Source: Burkholderiaceae bacterium
Lineage (GTDB): Bacteria > Pseudomonadota > Gammaproteobacteria > Burkholderiales > Burkholderiaceae
DNA length: 34,086 bases
Reading direction: 5' to 3'
Assembly (NCBI GenBank): GCA_009924985.1
Contig: RFQL01000008.1
Location: forward strand, 1-34,086
Below, piece after piece: positions 26,805-34,086 of this stretch. Made by a program: the position numbers and the translations under genes. Position 1 is the stretch's first letter. Every line of letters starts with the position of its first letter. Below the pieces are notes generated by a model. It made no database searches. It was given only the letters and a program-made list of their open reading frames with translations, and was not told where the DNA came from.

Positions 26805-29668
26805 TTATACAAATTGACGCCTCTCACCGTCACTATAGAGATTGCTGACACAGCGACCACAAATGTCAGGATGCTCAGCATGAGATCCAACATCGTTTGT
26901 ATGGTGCCAGCAACGAGCACATTTTGGAGCGACACTTGGTTTAACAGTAATGGTAATTGCATTGCTGTTAGATTGGAAGATATCGGCCTTAGAGGTAATT
27001 GTGACAAAGCGTAAATCAGATCCAAGTGAGTTCAGAAGAGCAAAGTCGGATGATCCTAATCCAATACTTAGTTCTGCCTGTAAAGAAGAACCAATTTTTC
27101 CGGCTTCACGCTCCACCTCAATGGCTTTGGTAATTTCAGACCGAATTTCACGAATCCGTTGCCATTTTTGTAGCAACCCATTTGGGTCGGCAATCTCTGG
27201 GAAAGCACCAAATTCTTCTGTAAAGATGGAGGGGCTCTTGGGCCGCTTGGCAAAATGAGGATAAGACTGCCATGCCTCTTCAGCAGTAAAGCTTAAGAAG
27301 GGCGAGAGCCATTTGAGTAAATGCTGTGTTGCATGAAATAGTGCATTTTGTGCAGAGCGACGACCCGGTGAGTTGGGTGCCATCGTGTAGAGACGGTCTT
27401 TGAGGATATCTAAATAAAAGCCGCCTAAGTCTTCCGAACAGAAGGCCAATATTTTTGATACGGCTGGATGGAACTCATAATTGCGGTAATGAGACTCAAT
27501 GGTTTTTTGCAGATCGGCAGCAAGTGCTACGGTGTAGCGGTCCATTTCAAGCCATTCAGATACTGGAAGTGCGTGTGTCTTTGGATCAAAGTCTGCAAGA
27601 TTAGCAAGTAGAAAGCGCAAGGTGTTGCGCATACGTCGATAACTCTCAACGACCCGTTTGAGGATTTCATCGGAGATGGACATCTCTCCGGAGTAGTCGG
27701 TTGAGGCAACCCAAAGCCGAATGATCTCAGCCCCTAATTTGTCAGCCACCTGTTGAGGCGCAATAACATTGCCCACCGATTTGCTCATCTTGTGGCCCTG
27801 ACCATCAACCGTAAAGCCGTGGGTAAGAAGTGCTTTATACGGAGGCTTACCATCGAGCATGGCGCCCGTTAACAAAGAAGAATGAAACCAACCGCGATGT
27901 TGATCTGAACCCTCTAGATACAAATCTGCCCAGCGCCCATCCTTGTTTTCACTTTCTTTACGGTAGAGCGCATTGCGATGCGAACCCCGTATAACGTGCC
28001 AATGGGTGGTGCCGGAGTCAAACCAAACATCCAAGGTATCCCGATTTTTCTCATAATGCTTAGCTTCATCGCCAATTAAATTAGCTAAATCTAAAGCTTG
28101 CCAGGCCTCGATGCCACCCTTCTCAACCAGTTGAGCAATCTTTTCTAGAAGTTCTAGTGTGCGCGGATGGGGCTCACCTGTTTCTTTGTGGATTAAGAAA
28201 GCCATCGGCACACCCCATTGCCGTTGGCGAGAGAGTGTCCAGTCGGGTCGGTTTGCAATCATGCTGTGCAGACGTTGTTTACCCCAGGCTGGATAAAAGA
28301 GGGTGCTTTCAATACCGGCGAGTGCTGTTTCACGAAGAGATGTTTTTCCATCTGACGGTTTTTTATCCATACTCGCGAACCATTGAGATGTAGCGCGATA
28401 AATGATGGGCGTTTTATGACGCCAGCAATGCATGTATGAGTGCGTATACGACTTATTCTTAATCAGAGTGCCCGCTTGCTCTAACGCTTTCACAATATTG
28501 GCGTTTGCTTTCCAAATGTGTTGTCCGGCAAATAAAGGCAAGGAGGAGGCATAAACACCATCACCCATAACAGGATTAATAATGTCGTGATCCGTTAAGC
28601 CATTTGTTTTACAGGATTTGAAATCTTCCTCACCGTAGGCGGGCGCACAGTGAACTAAGCCGGTACCCGTATCTAAGGTGACATACTCCGCTAAGTAAAT
28701 GGGAGCTAATCGTTTATACCCCGGGTCTAGGCTGGCTAGAGGGTGCCAGAATGAAATTCTTTCAAGCGCTTTTCCTTGGCATGTACCCAGCACTGTACCT
28801 TCAAGGCCATATTGCTCCAGACACTCTTTGACACGATCCTGAGCAAGTAACAGGATGTGCTGAGGAGTCTCTACTAGGGCGTAATTTAAATCAGGGTGCA
28901 CATTCAGCGCTTGATTGGCAGGTAGGGTCCAGGGGGTTGTTGTCCATATCACCGCCATACCTGATTTATTGGGCAACTCTTTTAATCCAAAAGCGCTTGC
29001 TAATGCATTGAATTGGGCAGCATCAAAGGCAAAGCCGACATCAACAGCAGGATCCGTCTTATCTTGATATTCGACTTCTGCCTCAGCTAGCGCGGAGCCG
29101 CAATCAAAGCACCAATTAACCGGTTTTAGTCCCCGGAATATATACCCCTTCTTCCAGATTCTCCTAGTGCGCGGATCTCATCAGCCTCGTTTTGGAAGTC
29201 CATCGTGAGATAAGGTTCATCCCACTCACCTAAAACGCCCAGGCGTTGAAAATCTTTTTTCTGTTTCGTTACTTGCTCTTTGGCGTACTCACGTGCCTTG
29301 GCTTGCACTTGGGCAGTAGGTAAATTTTTACCGAATTGTTTTTCTATTTGGATCTCAATCGGCATGCCATGACAATCCCAGCCGGGCACATAAATTGCGT
29401 CAAAGCCCATTAGCCAACGTGACTTGACAATCATGTCCTTAAGGATTTTATTGACTGCATGACCAATATGGATATCTCCATTGGCGTAGGGAGGGCCATC
29501 GTGCAAAATAAAACTAGGCTGCCCAGCATGCGCACTTCGAATAGCCTCATATACTTTATTGCGCTGCCACTCTTCAACCCACAGAGGCTCGCGTTTGGGT
29601 AAATCTCCCCGCATAGGGAATGGAGTCTCGAGGAGATTAACGGGGTAAGCAGAGGATTTATCAGACAT
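26805..29668 (-). CDS. ileS: Isoleucine-tRNA ligase, interrupted by a frameshift
   Basis: IleS charges tRNA-Ile and edits misactivated valine. Two frames make one gene. The first, ATG 29668 to a stop at 29126, carries the HIGH motif ([11 protein letters not shown], residues 64-74) and reads through [12 protein letters not shown] before drifting to [11 protein letters not shown] and TAA. The second runs from about 29158 to 26805 and encodes [18 protein letters not shown], the editing domain ([12 protein letters not shown]), KMSKS near residue 629 and a C-terminal zinc motif (CARCW ... CGRC). Adding one A at 29159-29160 gives [10 protein letters not shown] and a normal 954-residue protein. The start overlaps the ribF end by eight bases; lspA follows two bases later. 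A sequencing or assembly error is the simplest cause. Confidence 0.92.
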
Positions 29669-30614
29669 ACATATTTTTCTTATGAAAATAGTTGCGCGCC
29701 ATATGCGCGTCGTGTTGGATTGCAGCTTGTAAGGTTTTTAGATCAGGATATTTTCGCTCTTCATGCAGTCGCTCTAGCAATTCTACGCAAACTAACTTCC
29801 CATAGACTGATTGATTGAAATCAAATACATTAGCCTCCAATAAGACCTGACCAGAACTTTCTACAGAAGGTCGAACACCTAGACTGGCTACCGCGGGTAA
29901 GACTTTTTTGGCAAGTCCATGCACCTGCGCTACAAAAATACCGCTGGTGACCGGTTGATAGGTGGGCCGCAGGGTCGATACCGCTAGGTTGAGCGTTGGG
30001 AAACCTAACTGACGCCCCAGTTTTTTGCCATATAAGACATGACCAGAAATGGAGTATGGACGACCAAGCAAACTCTTGGCTAGCTGCATATCTCCTTGTT
30101 CAAGAGCGCGGCGCACTAAAGAGCTTGAAATTCTCTCATTCTCTTGAAGTACCGTGGAGATACTAGTTACCTCAAAGCCATATTTCTGACCAGCGATCTG
30201 CAGGCTTGCAAAATTACCAGCGCGCTTTGCGCCATAACAAAAATCATCGCCCACTAAAATCCATTTAGCATTCAGTTGCTTTACTAAAATCTCAGCCACA
30301 AATTCTTCGGGGCTTAGGCTGGCAAATACCTGATTAAATTCAGCAATCACAATTGAATCTAGATGAAGACTTTTTAATGCCATTAATTTGTCCCGCATAT
30401 TTTGGATGCGAGGAGGGGCATCATTTGGAGCAAAGAATTCACGCGGATGCGGCTCAAAAGTTAATGCACAGCTAGATAGTCCGCGCGCACGAGCACCCTG
30501 CACCAGTTCTTGGAGCAATGCTTGATGTCCTAGGTGAACCCCATCAAAATTACCAATTGTGAGGGCACAAGGAGGACGAAAAGAGGATGGATAAAAACGT
30601 CTAAATACCTTCAC
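29661..30614 (-). CDS. ribF: Bifunctional riboflavin kinase / FAD synthetase
   Basis: RibF phosphorylates riboflavin to FMN and then adenylates it to FAD. The 317-residue product has the N-terminal nucleotidyltransferase domain with [18 protein letters not shown] and [16 protein letters not shown], and the C-terminal kinase domain starting near residue 185 with [27 protein letters not shown]. Both active sites look complete. It leads the operon with ileS, lspA, coaBC and dut, overlapping ileS by eight bases; the ribF-ileS-lspA order is typical of proteobacteria. purN is divergent from it across a 39-base gap. Confidence 0.97.
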   Translation of the reverse strand: MKVFRRFYPSSFRPPCALTIGNFDGVHLGHQALLQELVQGARARGLSSCALTFEPHPREFFAPNDAPPRIQNMRDKLMALKSLHLDSIVIAEFNQVFASLSPEEFVAEILVKQLNAKWILVGDDFCYGAKRAGNFASLQIAGQKYGFEVTSISTVLQENERISSSLVRRALEQGDMQLAKSLLGRPYSISGHVLYGKKLGRQLGFPTLNLAVSTLRPTYQPVTSGIFVAQVHGLAKKVLPAVASLGVRPSVESSGQVLLEANVFDFNQSVYGKLVCVELLERLHEERKYPDLKTLQAAIQHDAHMARNYFHKKNMYV

Positions 30615-30653
30615 AGTTCGCTTTCAGGCTAGCCTTGAATTATATTGTTGGTC

Positions 30654-31286
30654 ATGCATGCAATTGTTTCCTTAATTTCTGGGCGCGGCTCTAATTTAGA
30701 AGCAATCGTCAAGACCGCCACAGCAAAGTCATGGGATGTGCAATTTGCAGGGGTCATTAGCAATAATCCAGAGGCAAAGGGCCTTGAGGTTGCTCGATCT
30801 CAGGGTATTTCTACACAAGTCGTCAATCACCGGGATTTTGTAAGTCGGGAGGCTTTTGACCATGCCCTGATGAGCGAAATTGACCGTTTGGGGGCAGATT
30901 TAATCGTTTTAGCAGGTTTTATGAGAATCCTTACCCCCGCCTTTATCAAGCATTATGAGGGGCGTATGATCAATATTCACCCATCCTTACTACCTCTTTA
31001 CCCTGGTTTGCATACCCATCAACGTGCATTAGATGGGGGTGACCAGAAGCATGGTGCCACCGTTCATTTTGTGAGTGCCGAAGTTGATCAGGGCTCCATC
31101 ATTTGTCAAGGCGAAGTACCGATTCTGCCCAATGATGACGCGAGTAGTTTGGCGGCACGTGTTTTAAAAATGGAACACTACATTTACCCCTTGGCGGTTG
31201 AATGGTTTATTAATCAACGTTTACAGATTGAGGGGAATACCGTGCATGTCCATCCACCCGAATCACAGTACATTTCATTTGCATGA
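30654..31286 (+). CDS. purN: Phosphoribosylglycinamide formyltransferase
   Basis: PurN transfers a formyl group from 10-formyl-tetrahydrofolate to glycinamide ribonucleotide, the third step of purine synthesis. The 210-residue product has SGRGSNLEAIV at the start, the VISNN substrate segment, the catalytic NIHPSLLPLYPG (Asn and His), GATVHFVSAEVDQGSII with the catalytic Asp, and AARVLKMEHYIYPLAVEW. ATG 30654 is used; TTG 30645 is in frame upstream, and neither has a clear ribosome site. The stop overlaps the next gene by four bases (ATGA), so the two are probably coupled. Confidence 0.96.
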   Translation: MHAIVSLISGRGSNLEAIVKTATAKSWDVQFAGVISNNPEAKGLEVARSQGISTQVVNHRDFVSREAFDHALMSEIDRLGADLIVLAGFMRILTPAFIKHYEGRMINIHPSLLPLYPGLHTHQRALDGGDQKHGATVHFVSAEVDQGSIICQGEVPILPNDDASSLAARVLKMEHYIYPLAVEWFINQRLQIEGNTVHVHPPESQYISFA

Positions 31287-32743
31287 AAAATACTTCTAAA
31301 TCGTCATCATCGTATGGCTCTTCCAAACGTCTAGCGGGGGAAAAGAAGTACGCAAAATCAAAGAACGCTAAACCGAATGAGCCCATTAATCCCCAGGGGC
31401 AAAAAAATTATTCGCATGCCAAGGCTTTGCCACAGCACGCCTTTCATCTAGAGCACATCATTCCAGAGCTGCTGCTTTTTAATCAACCAGCAGACCGTGT
31501 GGTTAGCCGTTACTTTCGGGCAAATCCAAAATTAGGGAATCGAGATCGGGCCTTAATTGCAGAGGCTGCTTTTGCAGTATTACGACGTAAGAATGAGTTC
31601 TCCCAGTTTGCGGCTAGTGGCAGCGGGCCGCAAGCACGCCGACTAGCTTTGCTGGGCTTGGTTTCAGCGCTCTCGGAGGGTGGGCTTGGTTCGGGTAACC
31701 GCTTGGAGAGTGCCCTTGCTGACTTAGCGTTTGTATTACAAACGGATGAGTATGAGTGGTTGCAGCGCCACGGTCAGGTTGATCGTCATGCGCTTGCTCC
31801 CATGATTAAAAATAACTTACCAGAATGGCTGTGGAATGAGTTAACCAAATCATTGGGTAAAGAGCAGTGTGAGCAATTAGCAGAGACGCTCATGAAACCC
31901 GCACCTCTGGATTTACGTGTGAACACCATGAAGATTAATCGGGACGATTTATTGGCACAAATGAATGCCAGCACGAATCGCTTTGAGGCGATTCCTACTC
32001 CTTATTCCGAAGATGGCATACGTATTTTTGGAAAGCCTTCCTTGCAAACTTCGACCTGGTTCAAAGAGGGTTTCTTTGAGGTGCAAGATGAGGGTAGTCA
32101 AATTCTGTGCCATTTACTTGCGCCAAAGCGGGGTGAGATGGTGGTCGATTTTTGTGCGGGTGCAGGCGGCAAGACATTGGCGCTGGGCGCAATGATGCGA
32201 AGTACGGGCAGGCTGTATGCCTTTGACACGTCCGAACGGCGCCTTGCAAATCTCAAGCCACGTCTTGCGCGCAGTGGTTTATCGAATGTTCATCCGGTTT
32301 GGATTGACAGTGAAAACGATCCCAAAATTAAGCGCCTAGCTGGCAAGATTGATCGAGTGCTTGTAGATGCCCCTTGCAGTGGTTTGGGAACCATTCGGCG
32401 TAATCCCGACCTCAAATGGCGTCAGACTCCTGAGGAAATCAAGAAATTAGGCCAAACTCAACTGGCCATCCTGGAATCTGCTAGTAGGTTAATAAAGCCT
32501 GGAGGGCGCTTAGTCTATGCGACCTGTAGTTTTTTAGAGCAAGAAAATCAAGGACTTGTGGATCTTTTTCTAGATAAATACCCAGAATTTGAGGTTTTTC
32601 CAGCAGCAGAAGCTCTTGGCCAACATTTTTTACATGATGGAATACCCTTGGGAAGCAGTAATGCCAAGCCCTGGTGGCAGGTTTGGCCGCATATCCATGG
32701 AACTGACGGGTTCTTCGGGGCAGTATTACGCCGAAAGCCTTAA
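31283..32743 (+). CDS. RsmB/NOP-family RNA (cytosine-C5) methyltransferase
   Basis: The 486-residue product is a SAM-dependent RNA m5C methyltransferase. After a Lys- and Ser-rich N-terminal tail (about 1-45) comes a helical NusB-like region, then the catalytic domain: SAM-binding VVDFCAGAGGKTLALG near residue 286, VDAPCSGLGTIRRNPDLKWR near 361, and YATCSFLEQENQ near 411; the two Cys in DAPCS and TCS are the catalytic pair. The most likely substrate is 16S rRNA C967, the RsmB target, but other members modify different sites, so I leave the symbol blank. It overlaps purN by ATGA and is 50 bases before the desaturase gene. Confidence 0.88.
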   Translation: MKNTSKSSSSYGSSKRLAGEKKYAKSKNAKPNEPINPQGQKNYSHAKALPQHAFHLEHIIPELLLFNQPADRVVSRYFRANPKLGNRDRALIAEAAFAVLRRKNEFSQFAASGSGPQARRLALLGLVSALSEGGLGSGNRLESALADLAFVLQTDEYEWLQRHGQVDRHALAPMIKNNLPEWLWNELTKSLGKEQCEQLAETLMKPAPLDLRVNTMKINRDDLLAQMNASTNRFEAIPTPYSEDGIRIFGKPSLQTSTWFKEGFFEVQDEGSQILCHLLAPKRGEMVVDFCAGAGGKTLALGAMMRSTGRLYAFDTSERRLANLKPRLARSGLSNVHPVWIDSENDPKIKRLAGKIDRVLVDAPCSGLGTIRRNPDLKWRQTPEEIKKLGQTQLAILESASRLIKPGGRLVYATCSFLEQENQGLVDLFLDKYPEFEVFPAAEALGQHFLHDGIPLGSSNAKPWWQVWPHIHGTDGFFGAVLRRKP

Positions 32744-32793
32744 AATAAAGGCTTATCTGGTCTTTTACAGCCAATTCCTTTTGGAGAACTTGT

Positions 32794-33999
32794 TTGGAAA
32801 TTAGCGGACTCACTTCGTTTCATGATTCATTGATGCAATGGTTGGCAAATGGCTATCTGGATTGGGCATGGTGGCAGATTGTTATTTTCACCCTCGTGAT
32901 GACCCATATCACTATTGCTAGTGTGACGATTTTCTTACACCGCTGCCAGGCCCATCGTGCCTTGGATCTGCATCTACTTCCATCCCAGTTTTTCCGCTTT
33001 TGGTTATGGTTAACCACTGGCATGGTGACCAAAGAATGGGCTTCCGTTCATCGTAAGCATCATGCTAAATGCGAGTCTGTAGACGATCCCCATAGCCCAC
33101 AAATTTTGGGTATTGATACTGTGCTGTTGCGCGGCGCGGAGCTCTATAAGATCGAGGCTACTAAGCAAGAGACCCTCGATAAGTTTGGGCATGGAACGCC
33201 AGACGACTGGATGGAGCGCAACATCTATTCGAAGTTCTCCTGGCAGGGTGTTGGCCTCATGTTAATCATCGACGTATTCCTGTTTGGCGGAATTGGTGCA
33301 ACTGTTTGGGCAGTCCAAATGCTGTGGATCCCGATTACTGCTGCAGGCGTTATTAATGGCATTGGCCACTTCTGGGGATATCGCAACTACGATTGCGAAG
33401 ATGCTTCGACCAATATTGTTCCTTGGGGAATCCTAATTGGCGGTGAGGAGTTACACAATAATCATCACACCTATGCTACTAGCGCAAAGCTTTCTAACAA
33501 GTGGTACGAGTTTGATATTGGCTGGATGTATATCTGTGTTTTAAGCTACCTAGGAATGGCTAAGGTGAAGAAAGTGCCCCCAAAGCCGGTACTTTCAGAA
33601 GTTCGCCCTGCCGATGATCAAACTCTTGAGGCTGTTATTACCAATCGATACGAGATCATGGCTCGCTACAGCAAAACCTTGCACCGCTGTATTTCTAATG
33701 AGCTACAAAACATGCAAGAGTTTGCTGCGCACCTTAAGGATGCCCGTGACTGGCTCTATAAAGATGAGGTGAAGCTGACTGCTGGTGAAAAGAAAAAACT
33801 GGAGGAGTTGATGAAGACTAACCCTCAGTTACGCAAGATGATTGAGATGCGTCGTGAGCTCCAAGCTATTTGGGGGCGGTCCAATGCGACCCGTGAGCAA
33901 CTTTTAGGTCAGTTACGTTCTTGGTGCCATCGAGCGGAAGAGGCTGGCCCAAAGTCTCTGAAAGAGTTCTCCTTACGTCTGCGACGTTACTCCAACTAG
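32794..33999 (+). CDS. Membrane fatty-acid desaturase (DesA type) with long C-terminal tail
   Basis: The product of 401 residues resembles the DesA group of acyl-lipid or acyl-CoA delta-9 desaturases, which introduce a double bond into membrane fatty acids. Histidine boxes for the di-iron site are HRCQAH (49-54), HRKHH (86-90) and HNNHH (221-225), with a further His at GHFWGY near 192. Hydrophobic segments lie at about 26-48, 66-78, 153-175 and 178-190. TTG 32794 is the start, with GGAG seven bases upstream. After the desaturase domain, residues about 275-401 form a charged helical tail outside the catalytic fold. A terminator follows. Substrate specificity cannot be told. Confidence 0.85.
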   Translation: MEISGLTSFHDSLMQWLANGYLDWAWWQIVIFTLVMTHITIASVTIFLHRCQAHRALDLHLLPSQFFRFWLWLTTGMVTKEWASVHRKHHAKCESVDDPHSPQILGIDTVLLRGAELYKIEATKQETLDKFGHGTPDDWMERNIYSKFSWQGVGLMLIIDVFLFGGIGATVWAVQMLWIPITAAGVINGIGHFWGYRNYDCEDASTNIVPWGILIGGEELHNNHHTYATSAKLSNKWYEFDIGWMYICVLSYLGMAKVKKVPPKPVLSEVRPADDQTLEAVITNRYEIMARYSKTLHRCISNELQNMQEFAAHLKDARDWLYKDEVKLTAGEKKKLEELMKTNPQLRKMIEMRRELQAIWGRSNATREQLLGQLRSWCHRAEEAGPKSLKEFSLRLRRYSN

Positions 34000-34007
34000 G
34001 ATGTAAA

Positions 34008-34034
34008 AAAACCCGCACTAAGCGGGTTTCTTTT
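34008..34034. terminator. Bidirectional terminator between the desaturase gene and rpmG
   Basis: AACCCGC (34010-34016), a five-base loop and GCGGGTT (34022-34028) give a seven-pair stem. It is followed by TCTTTTT on the plus strand and by TTTTT on the minus strand, so it can serve both convergent genes. Confidence 0.88.
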
Positions 34035-34047
34035 TAAAGGATCAAGA

Positions 34048-34086
34048 TTATTTGATCTTCGTTTCTTTATAAGCAACGTGCTTACG
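34048..34086 (-). CDS. rpmG: 50S ribosomal protein L33, C-terminal end (cut by window edge)
   Basis: The minus strand from the edge reads RKHVAYKETKIK followed by TAA at 34048-34050. This matches the normal C-terminus of L33 (KYDPVVRKHV.YKE.KIK). Only 12 codons lie inside the window, so the assignment rests on a short but distinctive end. It converges on the terminator at 34008-34034. Confidence 0.75.
   Translation of the reverse strand, partial: RKHVAYKETKIK

Noticed and set aside
29126-29190. Programmed -1 frameshifting in ileS
   Set aside because: The bases at the joint (GGAGAATCTGG) do not form a slippery heptamer, IleS has no known recoding, and a single missing A explains everything.
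1-34086. tRNA genes, CRISPR arrays, insertion sequences, prophage or toxin-antitoxin genes
   Set aside because: Read through on both strands without seeing any repeat-spacer pattern, transposase gene, integrase, or cloverleaf with a TTCRANY arm; gaps are too short and filled by promoters and terminators.

Overview
This window is ordinary core chromosome of a betaproteobacterium. Gene content, protein sequences and gene order (nadK-hrcA-hemH-grpE-dnaK-dnaJ; ribF-ileS-lspA-coaBC-dut; clpS-clpA next to cspA and icd) point to Burkholderiaceae, most likely Polynucleobacter. That placement is inference from recognised protein sequences and a moderate-looking base composition; nothing was aligned. 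I see no phage, insertion sequence, CRISPR array, tRNA, rRNA or toxin-antitoxin pair. No stretch longer than about 300 bases lacks a gene.

Layout. 1-569 holds the N-terminal part of NAD kinase on the minus strand, divergent from hrcA. Then hrcA, hemH, grpE, dnaK and dnaJ run on the plus strand and form a heat-shock block; two good sigma-32-type promoters stand in front of grpE and dnaK, and a hairpin lies between dnaK and dnaJ. 6583-11870 is a minus-strand run: panB, folK, pcnB, a HAD-family phosphatase, hda and an AI-2E family permease that looks broken. purM (plus) faces miaA, a SirB1-like protein and murJ (all minus). rpsT, argF, argG and ppnP follow on the plus strand, then a secreted DUF192 protein (minus), icd (plus), cspA (minus), and clpS-clpA (plus, overlapping by ATGA). 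A tight minus-strand operon ribF-ileS-lspA-coaBC-dut covers 24612-30614. The right end has purN, an RsmB-like rRNA methyltransferase and a fatty-acid desaturase on the plus strand, and the last codons of rpmG on the minus strand.

Functions. The genes serve proteostasis (HrcA, GrpE, DnaK, DnaJ, ClpS, ClpA), cofactor synthesis (NAD kinase, ferrochelatase, PanB, FolK, CoaBC, RibF), nucleotide and arginine synthesis (PurM, PurN, Dut, ArgF, ArgG), translation and RNA modification (IleS, S20, L33, MiaA, RsmB-like, PcnB), envelope work (MurJ, LspA, desaturase), replication control (Hda) and the TCA cycle (Icd).

Points worth attention. (1) ileS is split by a one-base frameshift in a short A run, although it should be essential. 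(2) The AI-2E permease has both a frameshift and a missing N-terminus. (3) grpE and dnaK each have a sigma-32-like promoter while no CIRCE element is visible beside hrcA. (4) The desaturase carries a long C-terminal helical tail that resembles part of ISL3-family transposases. (5) cspA has a strong -35 box with a palindromic spacer and a long leader. I found no convincing undescribed system.
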